DNA of 64,000 bases from Coffea arabica (lineage: Eukaryota; Streptophyta; Magnoliopsida; Gentianales; Rubiaceae), in contig NC_092316.1 in the NCBI RefSeq assembly GCF_036785885.1, positions 48,555,001 through 48,619,000 of the forward strand, written 5' to 3'. The translations under genes and the position numbers were made by a program. The number at the start of each line of letters is the position of its first letter. Within the stretch, counting starts at the first letter, position 1. This document shows, in pieces, positions 9,752 to 20,379 of the stretch. The notes under the pieces are model-generated. The model was not told the DNA's origin, searched no databases, and worked only from the letters and a program-made list of their open reading frames with translations.

Positions 9752-10010
9752 TTACTCATCTTCACCGCTTATTTCGTATTCTGTATTTGTACAGATAAAT
9801 ATACTTTCATCGGAAGAAATTTCCTCTATTTCTACAAATCTTTTTATTTCTATTAATTCATTATTATCAATCAAGTTTACAATATCCTCATCCACTTCAA
9901 ATCTCTTTTTATTAAATTTCTTAGGATATTGATTTGCTAAGTGTCCTTTTTCTTTACAAAAATAACATTGGCAATCTGTTATATTTCTTTTTCTTTTATT
10001 TCTGACTGCC
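9752..10010 (-). pseudogene. Coat-protein C-terminal fragment, left arm
   Basis: On the minus strand this encodes the CCHC region and the acidic C-terminal tail of the capsid protein, ending at 9,752. The last Cys of the knuckle is Tyr (LANQYPKK; the copies at 2,239 and 13,280 have Cys). The open frame that runs across the centre to 10,081 is a fold-back artefact of the palindrome, with only this part being capsid sequence. Confidence 0.65.
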
Positions 10011-10011
10011 A

Positions 10012-10270
10012 ATGTTATTTTTGTAAAAGAAAAAGAAATATAACAGATTGCCAATGTTATTTTTGTAAAGAAAAAGGACACTTAGCAAATCAATATCCTA
10101 AGAAATTTAATAAAAAGAGATTTGAAGTGGATGAGGATATTGTAAACTTGATTGATAATAATGAATTAATAGAAATAAAAAGATTTGTAGAAATAGAGGA
10201 AATTTCTTCCGATGAAAGTATATTTATCTGTACAAATACAGAATACGAAATAAGCGGTGAAGATGAGTAA
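10012..10270 (+). pseudogene. Coat-protein C-terminal fragment, right arm
   Basis: Mirror of 9,752-10,010, reading rightward: knuckle with Cys-to-Tyr change, then the acidic tail, stop at 10,268-10,270. Immediately afterwards the sequence becomes inverted leader, through the same breakpoint seen at 2,419-2,445. Confidence 0.65.
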
Positions 10271-10281
10271 AATAGAAATGG

Positions 10282-10810
10282 GTCCAACACGCTTCCATAC
10301 CTTAGATCTGATTTTCGACCGCAAAAACTCCGGCTACCTCCCCGAGAACTTATTACTTGGGCGTTGCAGTCTCCAACCACTGGGGTGACTTCCTTTAAGG
10401 GCCGCTTCAGAGTTTTACAGCACAGTTTAGTTTCGTTTCCTACCTCTAAGCGTACTTAGATGTAAATATGGAAAGATGTGAAGAAACTTGTTTCTCTTAT
10501 CAATGAAGAAAGTTAGGTACAAGATGATAACCTAGCACACTACTCTCTCTCTCCCTTTATTTCTTATACATAGAAAATTTTAAAACCATCGGTAGTAGAA
10601 CTCTAGTGCTTTTCTCAATTCTTTCTTACTAACACTAATTTCAACTCCAAGTTCCCCCTCCCTTCATATGGCATCTGCATATTTATAAATGTTTGGCAGA
10701 CTTCAATGTCGGATGTGAATTGATTTTTCCACGGACTCCTTCTTTCTTCAATTGCGCGGACTTGAATAATATACTTAGGATTTCGGGAGTGTGACGTAAG
10801 TGCTTACGTC
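10282..10810 (-). promoter_or_regulatory. Pararetroviral promoter and leader, copy P5 (right arm)
   Basis: Exact mirror of P4: ACGT repeat at 10,793-10,810 and TATA box at about 10,680-10,689. It reads leftward, toward P4 and through the palindrome centre. Confidence 0.7.
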
Positions 10811-11944
10811 TTATTCCATGCTCTGACTGCTTGATGCCGTGTCCTTATCTTTTTTTTTAGTACATGCTAGACACGTGTTATTTTTATGCTTCCTCATCTT
10901 GCACAAAGTCTTGATAGCTTTATTGCTGGATTTTATTCTGCTGCTTTCCAATAAGCGTATTTTCCAATTTAAATAATTTATAGCTGCTTCTGGAGTCTTT
11001 CCAGCATATGTAGTCGTTATAGAAGAAAATGCTCCATTTCCTCCGTATGTACGAAATCCTTGCTTGAGTGTATTTTCTAGATTTTGCAAAACAATTCTCA
11101 ACCCAAGTGCTCTTCGATAATGTATTTTTTCTTCCGAAAAATATTCATACTCCTTCCACTGAGGATATACTTTTATCTCCAAGTCATCATATTTCATGAC
11201 TTTAATATGAGAAAAAGCATCATATCTATTTGAGTCTTCAAAATCTGGTCCATCTGCAATAATTTTGAGCATTAATATATTCTTGGGACCATAAGTAGGA
11301 TTATTTTGATAGATGTGCCTAACTCCATCTTGAATCCATCGTGGGAGTTTGGAAATTTCAGCAAAGGTTGGAGTAGTCATGTATATGGCATTGATTACTC
11401 CAAAATTGTATCACTTTTGAATAAAATTGCAATCACATCTCTGTACATAATTTATCCGAGGATAGATCCCCGTGAAATCCATATAATATGTATCGGTATT
11501 TTGCAAGGCATATAATTCTCTCATAAGAGAATTGTATTCAGTGACGAGCGGATGCTCATTAATTATATTATTTAATATGGGTATCCTCTGAGATGTCTGT
11601 TTCCGACTAAAATCCGGTCTCAAGGATATTTCATCATTGAGAGTATTTAATCCAGAACTCTCGGTCTGTTGACAATCTTCTTGTCCCGGTGAAAGGGGAA
11701 GATTTTCTGTCTCATCTTTCTTGAACAGATCATATAATATTTCTTCAACCTTGTCGTAAAGGCTGAATGTATTCTGGCCTTTTTCGGCATGTTTGATAAG
11801 AAGTTCAGAAACATCTTTATTTAGATCTTGATAATTCACAATATCCATTACGTCATTGAATGACGTGTGCAATTGAGAAATTTTTTCAGATAACTCTGAG
11901 ACCTTATCCAAAAGGATAGTTTGCTTATTCATTTGGCTTTCAAT
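10811..11944 (-). pseudogene. Pararetroviral transactivator (TAV), copy 4
   Basis: Mirror of copy 3 with the same defects: lost ATG and the Trp-to-TGA stop (at 11,411-11,413). Its two open parts (10,811-11,380 and 11,411-11,977) translate identically to those of copy 3. Because the same mutations are on both arms, they predate the duplication or were homogenised afterwards. Confidence 0.7.
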
Positions 11945-13015
11945 CCATAGTGAAAAAATCTGCAAGGCAATTCTCATCGGACTTTATTAGTTCAATTTCA
12001 ATCATAAATTCAGATAATGCCATTTGCCATCTAATTAATCTTTTATTTTGGGGCAAAGGTTTAATATTATTTTTAATAAATGCTCTCACTTGAATATTAT
12101 CAGTTCTTAACTTAAATTTCTTGGGTAACAAAAAGTAATAAAATTTATGACAACCTCTTATTACTGCAAGTAATTCTTTCTCATTTATATGATATCTTTT
12201 TTCCGTATCTGAAAACATTCCAGATGCATATCTACATAATAAATTATTTTCTGTTTTTAAAACTGCACTCCAAACTTCTTCAAAAGCATCAGTTTCTAAT
12301 ATAACATTATCTTCATCTGATGGTAAAGTTAAAAAAGGTAAATTTTTACATTGTTCTTTTATTCTCTTTACTAAAGCAATATGATTTTCAGAAAATTCAT
12401 ATTTATTATTTTTCTTCAATAATTTTTGCAATTCTTTTCTTTTATCTGCTAAGTTACAAATAAAATCAGATGCATAATTTAATGTTCCTAAAAATCTTTG
12501 CAATTGTTTTTTATCTTCTAATTTATCAGGAAATGCTTGTATTTTTTCTAAAATATGCGGTTGCATTTTTATTCCTTCACCATTTATTTCTAATCCTAAA
12601 AATTCAATTTCTTTTAGTCCTATTTTTGCTTTCTTTTCTGATAACCCAATTCCATGTTTTAAACATAAATTAGAGAATATATTTAAATATTCTAAATGTT
12701 CTTCTATTGAATTTGAAGCTATTAATATGTCATCAACATATACATATAAGAAAGGATAATCTTTAAAGATTTTATCCATTTTTCTTTGATATATTTGAGG
12801 GGCATTTTTTAATCCAAATGGCATAACTAATCATTCATATTGTCCTTGAGGAGTACAAAATGCTGTGTATTTAATACTATCAAGGTGCATTTTTATTTGC
12901 CAAAAATCACTTTTACAATCAAACTTAGAATATATTTTCTTGCTTTTACTCATATTTATAAGGGTTTCTTTATATGATAAAAAGTATCCATCAAATATGG
13001 TTTCACTATTTAATT
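11940..13015 (-). pseudogene. Viral RT/RNase H, copy 4 (5'-truncated)
   Basis: Mirror of the RT and RNase H of copy 3, including the MPFGLKNAP block, YVDDI box and RNase H motifs, and the same stop (now at 12,831-12,833). The arm ends at 13,015 inside the N-terminal RT region, where + strand coat-protein sequence begins. Confidence 0.8.
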
Positions 13016-13464
13016 TGAAATATCAATTAAAATTATGTTGTAATAATCTTAACATGCCTACCCAGATAGGATGTGATACTTCTTATTATTATCATGAAAT
13101 GAAAAATAAATATAAAAAGCGAAAATATTTTAAAAGAAAATATATGAAGAAAAAAAAGGCAAAATACTACAAAAGTAGAGAAAAATTTCCAAAAAAGAAA
13201 AAGATGTATAGAAGAAATAAAAGAAAAAGAAATATAACAGATTGCCAATGTTATTTTTGTAAAGAAAAAGGACACTTAGCGAATCAATGTCCTAAGAAAT
13301 TTAATAAAAAGAGATTTGAAGTGGATGAGGATATTGTAGACTTGATTGATAATAATGAATTAATAGAAATAAAAAGATTTACAGAAATAGAGGAAATTTC
13401 TTCCGATGAAAGTATATTTATCTGTACAGATACAGAATACGAAATAAGCAGTGAAGATGAGTGA
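13011..13464 (+). pseudogene. Coat-protein C-terminal part with intact CCHC knuckle
   Basis: It starts abruptly at the right end of the palindrome with the segment that corresponds to about 1,968 of copy 1. It then has a long Lys/Tyr-rich basic stretch, the complete CCHC knuckle (CQCYFC...GHLANQC) and the Asp/Glu-rich tail, with stop TGA at 13,462-13,464. This is the best-preserved capsid C-terminus in the window. The next gene starts in ATGAGTGA, overlapping the stop. The capsid N-terminus is missing. Confidence 0.75.
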
Positions 13465-14651
13465 AATAAAAGAAGAGAAAAATAATACTTCTGAAATAAT
13501 AGATATTCATTCAGAAAAATTAGGAGAATATAGTCAAGAAGCACTCATAGATAGAAAAATATTAACAAAAATTCAAAAAAGTAATTTTTCAATAAATTCT
13601 TATAGTGGATTTAATGTACCTGCATTAGAAAAAATAAAATTTTATCTATGAAAACACCATATGTACTATGGAATAAATCTCAAGGAGAAAGCATTAGAAT
13701 TCAGCCTTACTACCAACAAAATAATGATCCCATTAATATCTAAAAAAGATATTTACAGCAAATTAGAAAAAATACCAGAAAAAATAAGAGAATCAATAGG
13801 ATGGATTCATATAGGTTCTATCCAAATGATTATTAGATCTACATTTAGAGAAGAATTGAATACACCTATAGACCTTGCTATAGTTGATAATAGAATAAAA
13901 AAATAGAGAAGAAGCAACTCTCGGAATCCTTAGAGGAAACCTTAAATATCAAAAACTAATTTTTAATATATATCCAAAAATCTCTTATAACATACAAGAT
14001 AAAGATTTTGATAAGACACTTTCCTTAATACAAGATTTCAAAAGAAAAGATTTCTTTTTTAATGGAAATAGACCATATTCCATTACATATATGATTTCTT
14101 ATGCTTTATCAAATACACATCATACTGAACATTTTTCAAAAACTGAATTTATTGATCTCCCTAAATTATTTTCCGAAGTAGGAAAAATATATCCTCCAGA
14201 AATTACTAATATAGAATTAAATGAGGAATTCAATTTAGATATAAGTCAAAAACCTCTATTAGACAAGCCAAATGCCTTGTTATCAAGATTATCTTATGCA
14301 GGAAAAATGGTTAGAAGTAATTCTTACCGTTTACCGAATATGAATACTAATCAAAAAATAACAACAAATTATAGAATAGAAACTAGATATTGCAATGGAA
14401 AAAATATGACAAATTGTAATATTTTAATAGATACAGGAGTTAATGGAAATTATATATCACATAGACTAATTGAACACTTACCCATTTTTCAATTAGAAAA
14501 CCCTTATCAATACACAAATTTTAATGGAGAAACTCATGAAATAACGGAGACTATAGAAACAGAAATTGAATTAACTGGTAATCGAATTCCTATTCGACTC
14601 CTAGTTGAAAATGAAGGATTTAATAATACTCTTGAAATAATGTTAGGATAA
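13457..14651 (+). pseudogene. 30K-type movement protein followed by aspartic protease N-terminal part
   Basis: The ATG at 13,457 overlaps the capsid stop. The first ~150 codons carry the core of the 30K movement-protein superfamily: a WIHIGSIQMII-type strand, a TFREEL segment and an IVDNRI block with the conserved Asp. A TGA at 13,649-13,651 stands where Trp is likely, and a one-base shift occurs near 13,905. Sequence then continues in another frame; in 14,091-14,651 a DTG box lies at codons 114-116 (ILIDTGVNGNY), the catalytic motif of retropepsins. A TAA ends it at 14,649-14,651; related-looking sequence goes on for perhaps 50-100 bases. Movement proteins enlarge plasmodesmata; the protease would process the polyprotein. 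Capsid before movement protein before protease/RT is the gene order of the cavemovirus/solendovirus group. Confidence 0.7.
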
Positions 14652-15132
14652 TCTTATGAAAGATTATATCCAGTAGGAAATAATTTTACATATAGCTGCT
14701 TTCCCCTAAATGTTCTTATATCCTAAGGATAATCTTTTGAAATCTTATGAAAAGTAATAGGATATACCTACTCTCTGTATCATCAGTGGGAGTGTCGTGA
14801 AATGCTCTTGGGATGGGCCTTGAAGAGTTGAAGGTCTGCTTTGATGTCAATTTGGGGAATCACATGTCTTTTTTTATTTTGAATCAGGGAATCACATGTC
14901 TACTTGTGAAGAATTTCCATGTGCCATGTGCCCAAACAACCCAAGCTTACCCTTATCTATAGGACTAGGAATTAAGATTAGCCCGAACATTAAATTGTGT
15001 AGGGGCTATTTAGAGATTGTTTAGACGCAACAAAAATTCCGTTTCAAGCTTGAGTCAACTCGAATTGACTTCAATTCAATGGTTCTTATTTGTGTAGGAT
15101 TACATCAATTTGAAGTTTACTAAAACTCGAAT

Positions 15133-15366
15133 GATTAATCTTTTTGATACTGTTAGTGTATAGTGTATACATTGGATCTACAAGTGTATATACTAATAGC
15201 ACATAAAAATTTTGAGTAAATCTTTTTATATATTGATGGTATGTATATTAGCAAGTGTAGATGCACACCATATATACAAAATTTGGTGTTCAAAATCAAA
15301 TTACAATGATGTGACATGCATCCAGACCTGTCAGTGTATATGCTGACAATATAAGAAAGATTAATC
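15133..15366. mobile_element. Small foldback MITE
   Basis: The ends are imperfect inverted repeats: GATTAATCTTTTTGATACTG on the left matches the complement of the right end (AAGAAAGATTAATC), and the match extends inward through GTCAGTGTATA-type sequence. The interior is AT-rich and non-coding. The superfamily is not clear. Confidence 0.5.
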
Positions 15367-15861
15367 CAAAAGTTTTATCCAAATTAAAAGCCAAGAATGT
15401 TGGTTAACATTATCGGATAATTGAGAAAAAGAAAGTCAATCGTTCTTTTGCAACATTAGTTAGAAACTCATTTTATCTTTCTATATAAAGTGGAAAACTT
15501 GGTCTTGTAAAGAGTAATACGGTCCTCTACAAACACTTTAAGTAGGTATCTATTTTATATTGTACTAAAGACAAATTTATATTTAGATGCAGTTGCTATG
15601 GATTACACCAATCAAGAATAGAAATATGATATGATCTCATAGGGTGGGTCTAAAGGAAGACGCATTCCTAATTGTAGATCTAGACTTTGCTTTGCTAATA
15701 TGTTAGCTCAAGAAATCTAGTCTGTTCATCACATAAATGACTTTGAATAGTAGATTATTTGGAATAATTTTTTGAATAAAATACTATATCACTATTTTGA
15801 TATGATATATATAAGATAAAAAGGAGATTGAAAAATACACTATTGATGCAAGCAAATACAT

Positions 15862-16100
15862 TTTTCAACAATGACTTATCAATTTTTAAAACAAACTCGA
15901 AATATAATACATTTTCAACAATGACTTATCAACTTTTTAAATTGGCTTTGAAGCTTTTCATTTACTGAATAAAGGTGCCTCCAACAAACTCGACATACAA
16001 TATATTTTCAACAATGACTCGTCAACTTTTTAATTTGGCTTTGAAGCTTTTCATTTACTCAATAAAGGCGCCTCCAAATCTGTGTGTACAAATGTATTTG
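15862..16100 (+). repeat. Tandem repeat, about 93-bp unit
   Basis: TTTTCAACAATGAC occurs near 15,862, 15,912 and 16,005. The last two copies are 93 bp apart and share the following CTTTGAAGCTTTTCATTTAC and GCCTCCAA blocks. The first copy is partial. Confidence 0.7.
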
Positions 16101-17577
16101 CATCACTTTTCTGTGAATTTATTGTTTAGGTAATTGGATGCCAATGTTTCATTGTAACATTAAAGCAGTGGCATGTGTTGACCTGCAATGCTAAACCTTC
16201 AAGACTAGTATATTTGTCACAAAATTTTTTCCCAAATCGCCAATTTTGCTTCATAGAAGATCATTGACTCTATATTGTTAGCATTATTCTCTAATTTGGG
16301 CTTCCAAACTTTGTTTTCTCAAAAATGGGTTAAATGAAAACCAGTCTGATTAGTTAGAGCCTAGGTCTGTATCAGTCATCTATTTGGTGTGATATGTAAG
16401 GTGTAAGGTCTGTTATGAAGATTAGGGTTACCTTAATGGAAGGTTCATTATAATCATAAAAGATTAGATCCCACTTTTTCATCTATATGCTAGCATTGTA
16501 TTATTAGGGTGGCTTGCCCCATTGATGACCACCATACAGATTTAGAAAAGGAGAGGGAGTCACATATGCTAGGTACACGATCCATAACGTTCCAATCAAG
16601 ATGCGAACCACAACATCCCAACCAAGATTTTCAGACATCTCTCAATCTCTCTCTCTCGATCTCCAATTATGGGATCATGGAAAATTCTACATATACAGTC
16701 TACATAAAAATTTGTTTCTACCACAACAATTCTGCTCTCGAGCCTTGAAGTACCTTTCCACTAGTTAAACGCAACAAATCCCCTCTAATACACTAACTGC
16801 TGCTCTCGTATAGCTTGAACAAATCCATTAGCTTGAGCTCACGATTTAATGACTGAAAATGCAGAATAGCTCTTGCAACAAGGGTTACAATTATGAACCT
16901 AGTTCATGTTTTGTATTGCAATATGGTATGGTCCAAGCAGTATAGATTCAACATTAATACACAATGGAGTTGGTCCACGAAAAATTCAGAACCCATGTCT
17001 CTAGAACACCCCGATCTTAGGCAGGTCATACTGTTGCCTTGTGTGGAATTGATATGGATTGCAAATATTTTCAGATTAAATCAGCCATAGTTATTTTTTT
17101 AAAGTTAGAATATACTAACTAGTTTGCAAGAAAGTAGAAGGGGGATTTAAGTCTTACCTCCAACTCAATTGAAATACAAATATTATATACTAAAATTTTA
17201 GCATTATAACTTAACGTCCACTATGGTGATGGTAACACGAAAGTATTACAGTATTCGGTTTGGTATCCTGCCGCGTTTGCATCATTTTATTAATATGTGA
17301 ATCGTCTTTCTCCTTCTGAATTTCTTGAAAATAATTAGAATAAACTAGTCGTCTGCATTGTTCTCGTCTTTTTTTTTTTTTGCCTTGCGAGCTACTTGTT
17401 CTAATATTTACGTAAGATGTTTTTATTCATTTTCAACTCAAAAGTTTTGTAAAATTTTTTAAAAGATTGTAAGACTTCTTTTTTTTTTTTTTTTTTAATC
17501 TTGAGGATCTAACTTCCTACATCTTTAACTCTTCAAATGCAACTGACTTTGGTGTTTCTTCTTATCATTTTACTCCA

Positions 17578-18123
17578 GGAAAATCATTCAAAACGTTCAA
17601 TACATGTTGTCAAATAAATTTTTTCATCATTTACTTTTAAAATAGTAACTTTTCGTCCTTTATAAAAATCAAGTTAGTAAATTTTAGTCTCAATCTAAAT
17701 TTTCAGCTACCTTTTACTTTGAATTCATCAAGTGATCTACACATAATCATTTTTTAGGGGCAAAATAATTAGATCCCATTTTAGTTAAGCAAGTGACCCT
17801 ATCCATATTTATTTCTGCCTCTAAAAAATTAGGATTTGACTCAAACCACATTCATTTTTTTCTCGCGAAAAAAGGGATTTAATCCAATCCATATTCACTT
17901 TTGCCATTAAAAATATGGTTTTGAATTTTTTGTATATAAAAATGATTGCATATGAGTCATATGATGATTTCAAACAAAAAAGTGATTGAAAATTTAGGTT
18001 GGGAGCCAAATGAGCCAAATTGTGCTAAATTAAACTCGTAAAGGACTTAAAATTAATATTTAAAGTAAATGACAAAAAAAAATTATTTGATGAGACGTGA
18101 AAAATGTTTTGAACAATATTTCC
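17578..18123. mobile_element. MITE of family A, copy 1
   Basis: The termini are GGAAAATCATTCAAAACG and the complement of AATATTTCC. Internal blocks (TTACTTTTAAAATAG, CTTTTGCC, AAAAAGTGATTGAAAATTTAGG) recur in the copy at 42,805-43,345 and partly at 37,165-38,545 and 47,590-47,735. Long weakly inverted ends and no coding capacity suggest a non-autonomous DNA transposon. Confidence 0.55.
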
Positions 18124-18345
18124 TTCTACTTCCACTTCATCATTTTGTAGATTCATTTACTTTTGAGTTGACTTTCCCATCCCCGAATGTTTTCAACTCC
18201 ACGACTGTCATCCTCCATGTGACCTTTTTATTTGACCACCTTCACGCTTTGAATTTTTTTTTTCAGGTCCCTTACCTTCCTGCTCTTTCGCGATTGCCGT
18301 GATAACATTAGGATCAACCAGCTGCCCAACTAAAAAGGCATTAGC

Positions 18346-18363
18346 AATTGCACCCCCGTATAA
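18346..18363 (+). repeat. Target-site duplication, 5' copy of the LINE
   Basis: AATTGCACCCCCGTATAA, identical to 24,573-24,590. The perfect match shows the insertion is not very old, in contrast with the many coding defects. Confidence 0.9.
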
Positions 18364-18914
18364 ATAAAAACCATTATTGGAGTGGTGTCTCTCATTTTGA
18401 GAGTGTTTTCTCTCGTTTTTAGAGAGAGAAATCTCCCTCTCGTGGGAGTCGTGTTCTCCTAACAACTTTTTCAAATTTTTCCTTCTGCGAGTCCCAAAAT
18501 AACAGAAAGCTACGTGAAACTTTCCCATTTTTTTTAGTTCTATTCATCAGATTAATGGAGTCCTGCATAACCATTGCAGCGATTCATCCCCTCTTTAGCT
18601 TTCAAACTAAGAACATCCACCTACGCTAACATAGCAATAGCTTATCGAGCTGATAGTCTTATGAGTTCACTCTACTGGTTCAAAGGAAATAGAAGTTGAC
18701 GTCTTATTTTTTCTCTTTCTCTGGTTTGTGTTTTTTACTCTCCTTTGTTTTAGTGTTCTTCAGGTCTTCCGCTCTTTCTAGCAGATTTTTGGATCATACT
18801 GCCTGGCTGTGGGGACGACGGACGGGAAGTGGAGGAACGGTGGTGTTTCCTTGAGTTGGACTGAGCTGCAGGGTTCTGAAAATCAAAGCAGTACAGGCGG
18901 TGGGATCTGTGGTC

Positions 18915-20315
18915 ATGGAGCGAATAGAGGAGGTTTTGAGGAAATTCTCCTTGTCGGAGAATGAAAGGGAAGGAGTTTGCCTGGGGACTGAGGATCTGGC
19001 AAATTGAATAAAGGAATGTAGGTTGAGTTTAATTGGTAAAGTTTGGGGGGATAAACAAGTCAACTTCAATGGCATGAGGAGTTTTGCAAATAACATGTGG
19101 CCTCAGGTAAGAAATTTAAAAGTAACAGAGATTAGAGCCAATATGTTTCAGTTTGTGTTTGAGTCTAGGAAGGATATTGATTTTGTGTTAAGTAAAAAAC
19201 CATGGATATACGATGGGCAGCCTCTAGTGCTGTTGGAATGGCAGACAGATCTGGAGGAGGCTTGTAGTAGGACTCTAGTATGGGTGCAGTTTTGGAATAT
19301 TCATCTTCACTGGGCAGCGAAGGAGGCAGGGAGGAAAATAGGAGGAATTTTTTAGGGGGTTAGGGAGGTCATTATTCCACAGGAGGGAGGGAAGGATGGT
19401 AAGCATCTGAAGATACTGGCTGAAATCGATCTGAGGAAGCCCTTACCTAGAGGGGTTATGGTTTGAAGTAATGGAGGGACAAGATGGATTGAGTTCAAGT
19501 ATGAGAAGTGCCCTGACTTCTGCTTCTGTTGTGGACTAATAGGCCATTCTGAACGAAATTGCAGTAGGAAGGGGATGCATATGGATAAGGAGAATCAGTA
19601 TGGCAACTGGCTAAGGACTAGTTTTCCAAGGAGTCCTCGGAGGAAGTTTAGGAGTGGGAGGGATGAAGAGCAGCCAGAAAAAGAGGTAGATAGGGAGCCC
19701 AGTCTGGATAAAGAAGGTTGCAGTCCACATTACCCTATGTTAACATACACCAAGGAATTCCATAGCTCAACTGGAAAAGCAGGTTCCTCAGGTGCAGGGG
19801 GTGAGGGGTTGTGTGTGGTTGATGAGGAAGGAACAGTTGGTAAGGTGGCAGAGCAGTTAGGGATGTCAGGGATGGGACAGCAGATGATAGGGAGGGAGGA
19901 GAGTCAGGGGGTGTGTTGTATACAGGAGGATGTCAAGGAAGTTACAGAGAAAGGCAGGGATGGAGGGTGTCAGGAAGGAACAATACCTGAGGGAGGGAAG
20001 GGTGAGAAAGGTGACAGTGGGCAGGATTCTATGTGGGTGGATGGGGAGAATGTGGGTGGGATAGGAGAGGGTAGAGTGGGAAAGGTAGGAGGAGGAAGGG
20101 GGAAGAAAGTAGACCACAATGCTAAAGCTGTTAATGCCAGTATAGGGAATTATAGAGTTAGTAAATCATGGAAAATAATAGTGAGGGAAGTCAGTAGAAG
20201 GAAGCCCCTGCAAGAGCTGGATGTGGGAAAAAGGAAACAGGATGAGAATGGAGGGAGTCAGGTAGAAGAACAGAGGGGGGTGCAAGCAGGAAAAAGGCTA
20301 AGCTGTGGGAAATGA
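18915..20315 (+). pseudogene. LINE ORF1 (nucleic-acid-binding, DUF4283-like plus zinc knuckle)
   Basis: The frame stays in phase from ATG 18,915 to TGA 20,313-20,315 (466 codons) but carries three stops (near 19,005, 19,353 and 19,465), each at a site where Trp fits the family. The N-terminal half has the DUF4283 look (SLIGKVWGDK, FVFESRKDIDFVLSKKPW). A C-x2-C-x4-H-x4-C knuckle (CFCCGLIGHSERNC) follows around 19,525-19,565. The C-terminal third is low-complexity, rich in Gly, Glu and Lys. ORF1 proteins coat LINE RNA. Confidence 0.8.
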
Positions 20316-20379
20316 CTGATGACAGGATGATGATTGTTGAGGTGGTGGAGCCCTCCCTTAATGGGGCTCCCAGTTTCCA

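Larger units (their letters stand above)
7007..13015. repeat. Near-perfect 6-kb palindrome (inverted viral duplication)
   Basis: Base i pairs with base 20,022 minus i. The arms run from 7,007 to about 9,998 and from about 10,024 to 13,015. All long translated frames in the left arm (RT, TAV, capsid fragment) have residue-identical mirrors in the right arm. The symmetry fails only in a ~25-nt core (9,999-10,023) and abruptly outside 7,007/13,015. The core contains part of an additional direct copy of the zinc-knuckle coding sequence. Confidence 0.95.
14652..18345. other. AT-rich intergenic DNA, no gene recognised
   Basis: The viral cluster fades out by about 14,740. The remainder holds short frames without domain signs, poly-T runs near 17,370 and 17,480, a small foldback element at 15,133-15,366, a 93-bp tandem repeat near 15,912 and a MITE at 17,578-18,123. 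No tRNA or rRNA gene was seen. Confidence 0.6.

Noticed and set aside
9752..10270. Two 109-codon frames crossing the palindrome centre in opposite directions
   Set aside because: They arise from reading through the fold-back: the first ~20 codons are inverted capsid sequence. Only the capsid C-terminal part of each is meaningful.
7007..13015. Possibility that the palindrome is purely an assembly artefact
   Set aside because: Not excluded, but not adopted: the ends differ on each side, the core is asymmetric, and similar inverted junctions occur at lower identity nearby. Needs raw reads.
1..14700. Live integrated virus able to make all proteins
   Set aside because: Every long gene has a stop, frameshift or deletion in each copy and no copy is collinear over a full genome.
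16509..16748. 79-codon frame near 16.5 kb
   Set aside because: No domain, no neighbours or splice context; composition like surrounding non-coding DNA.
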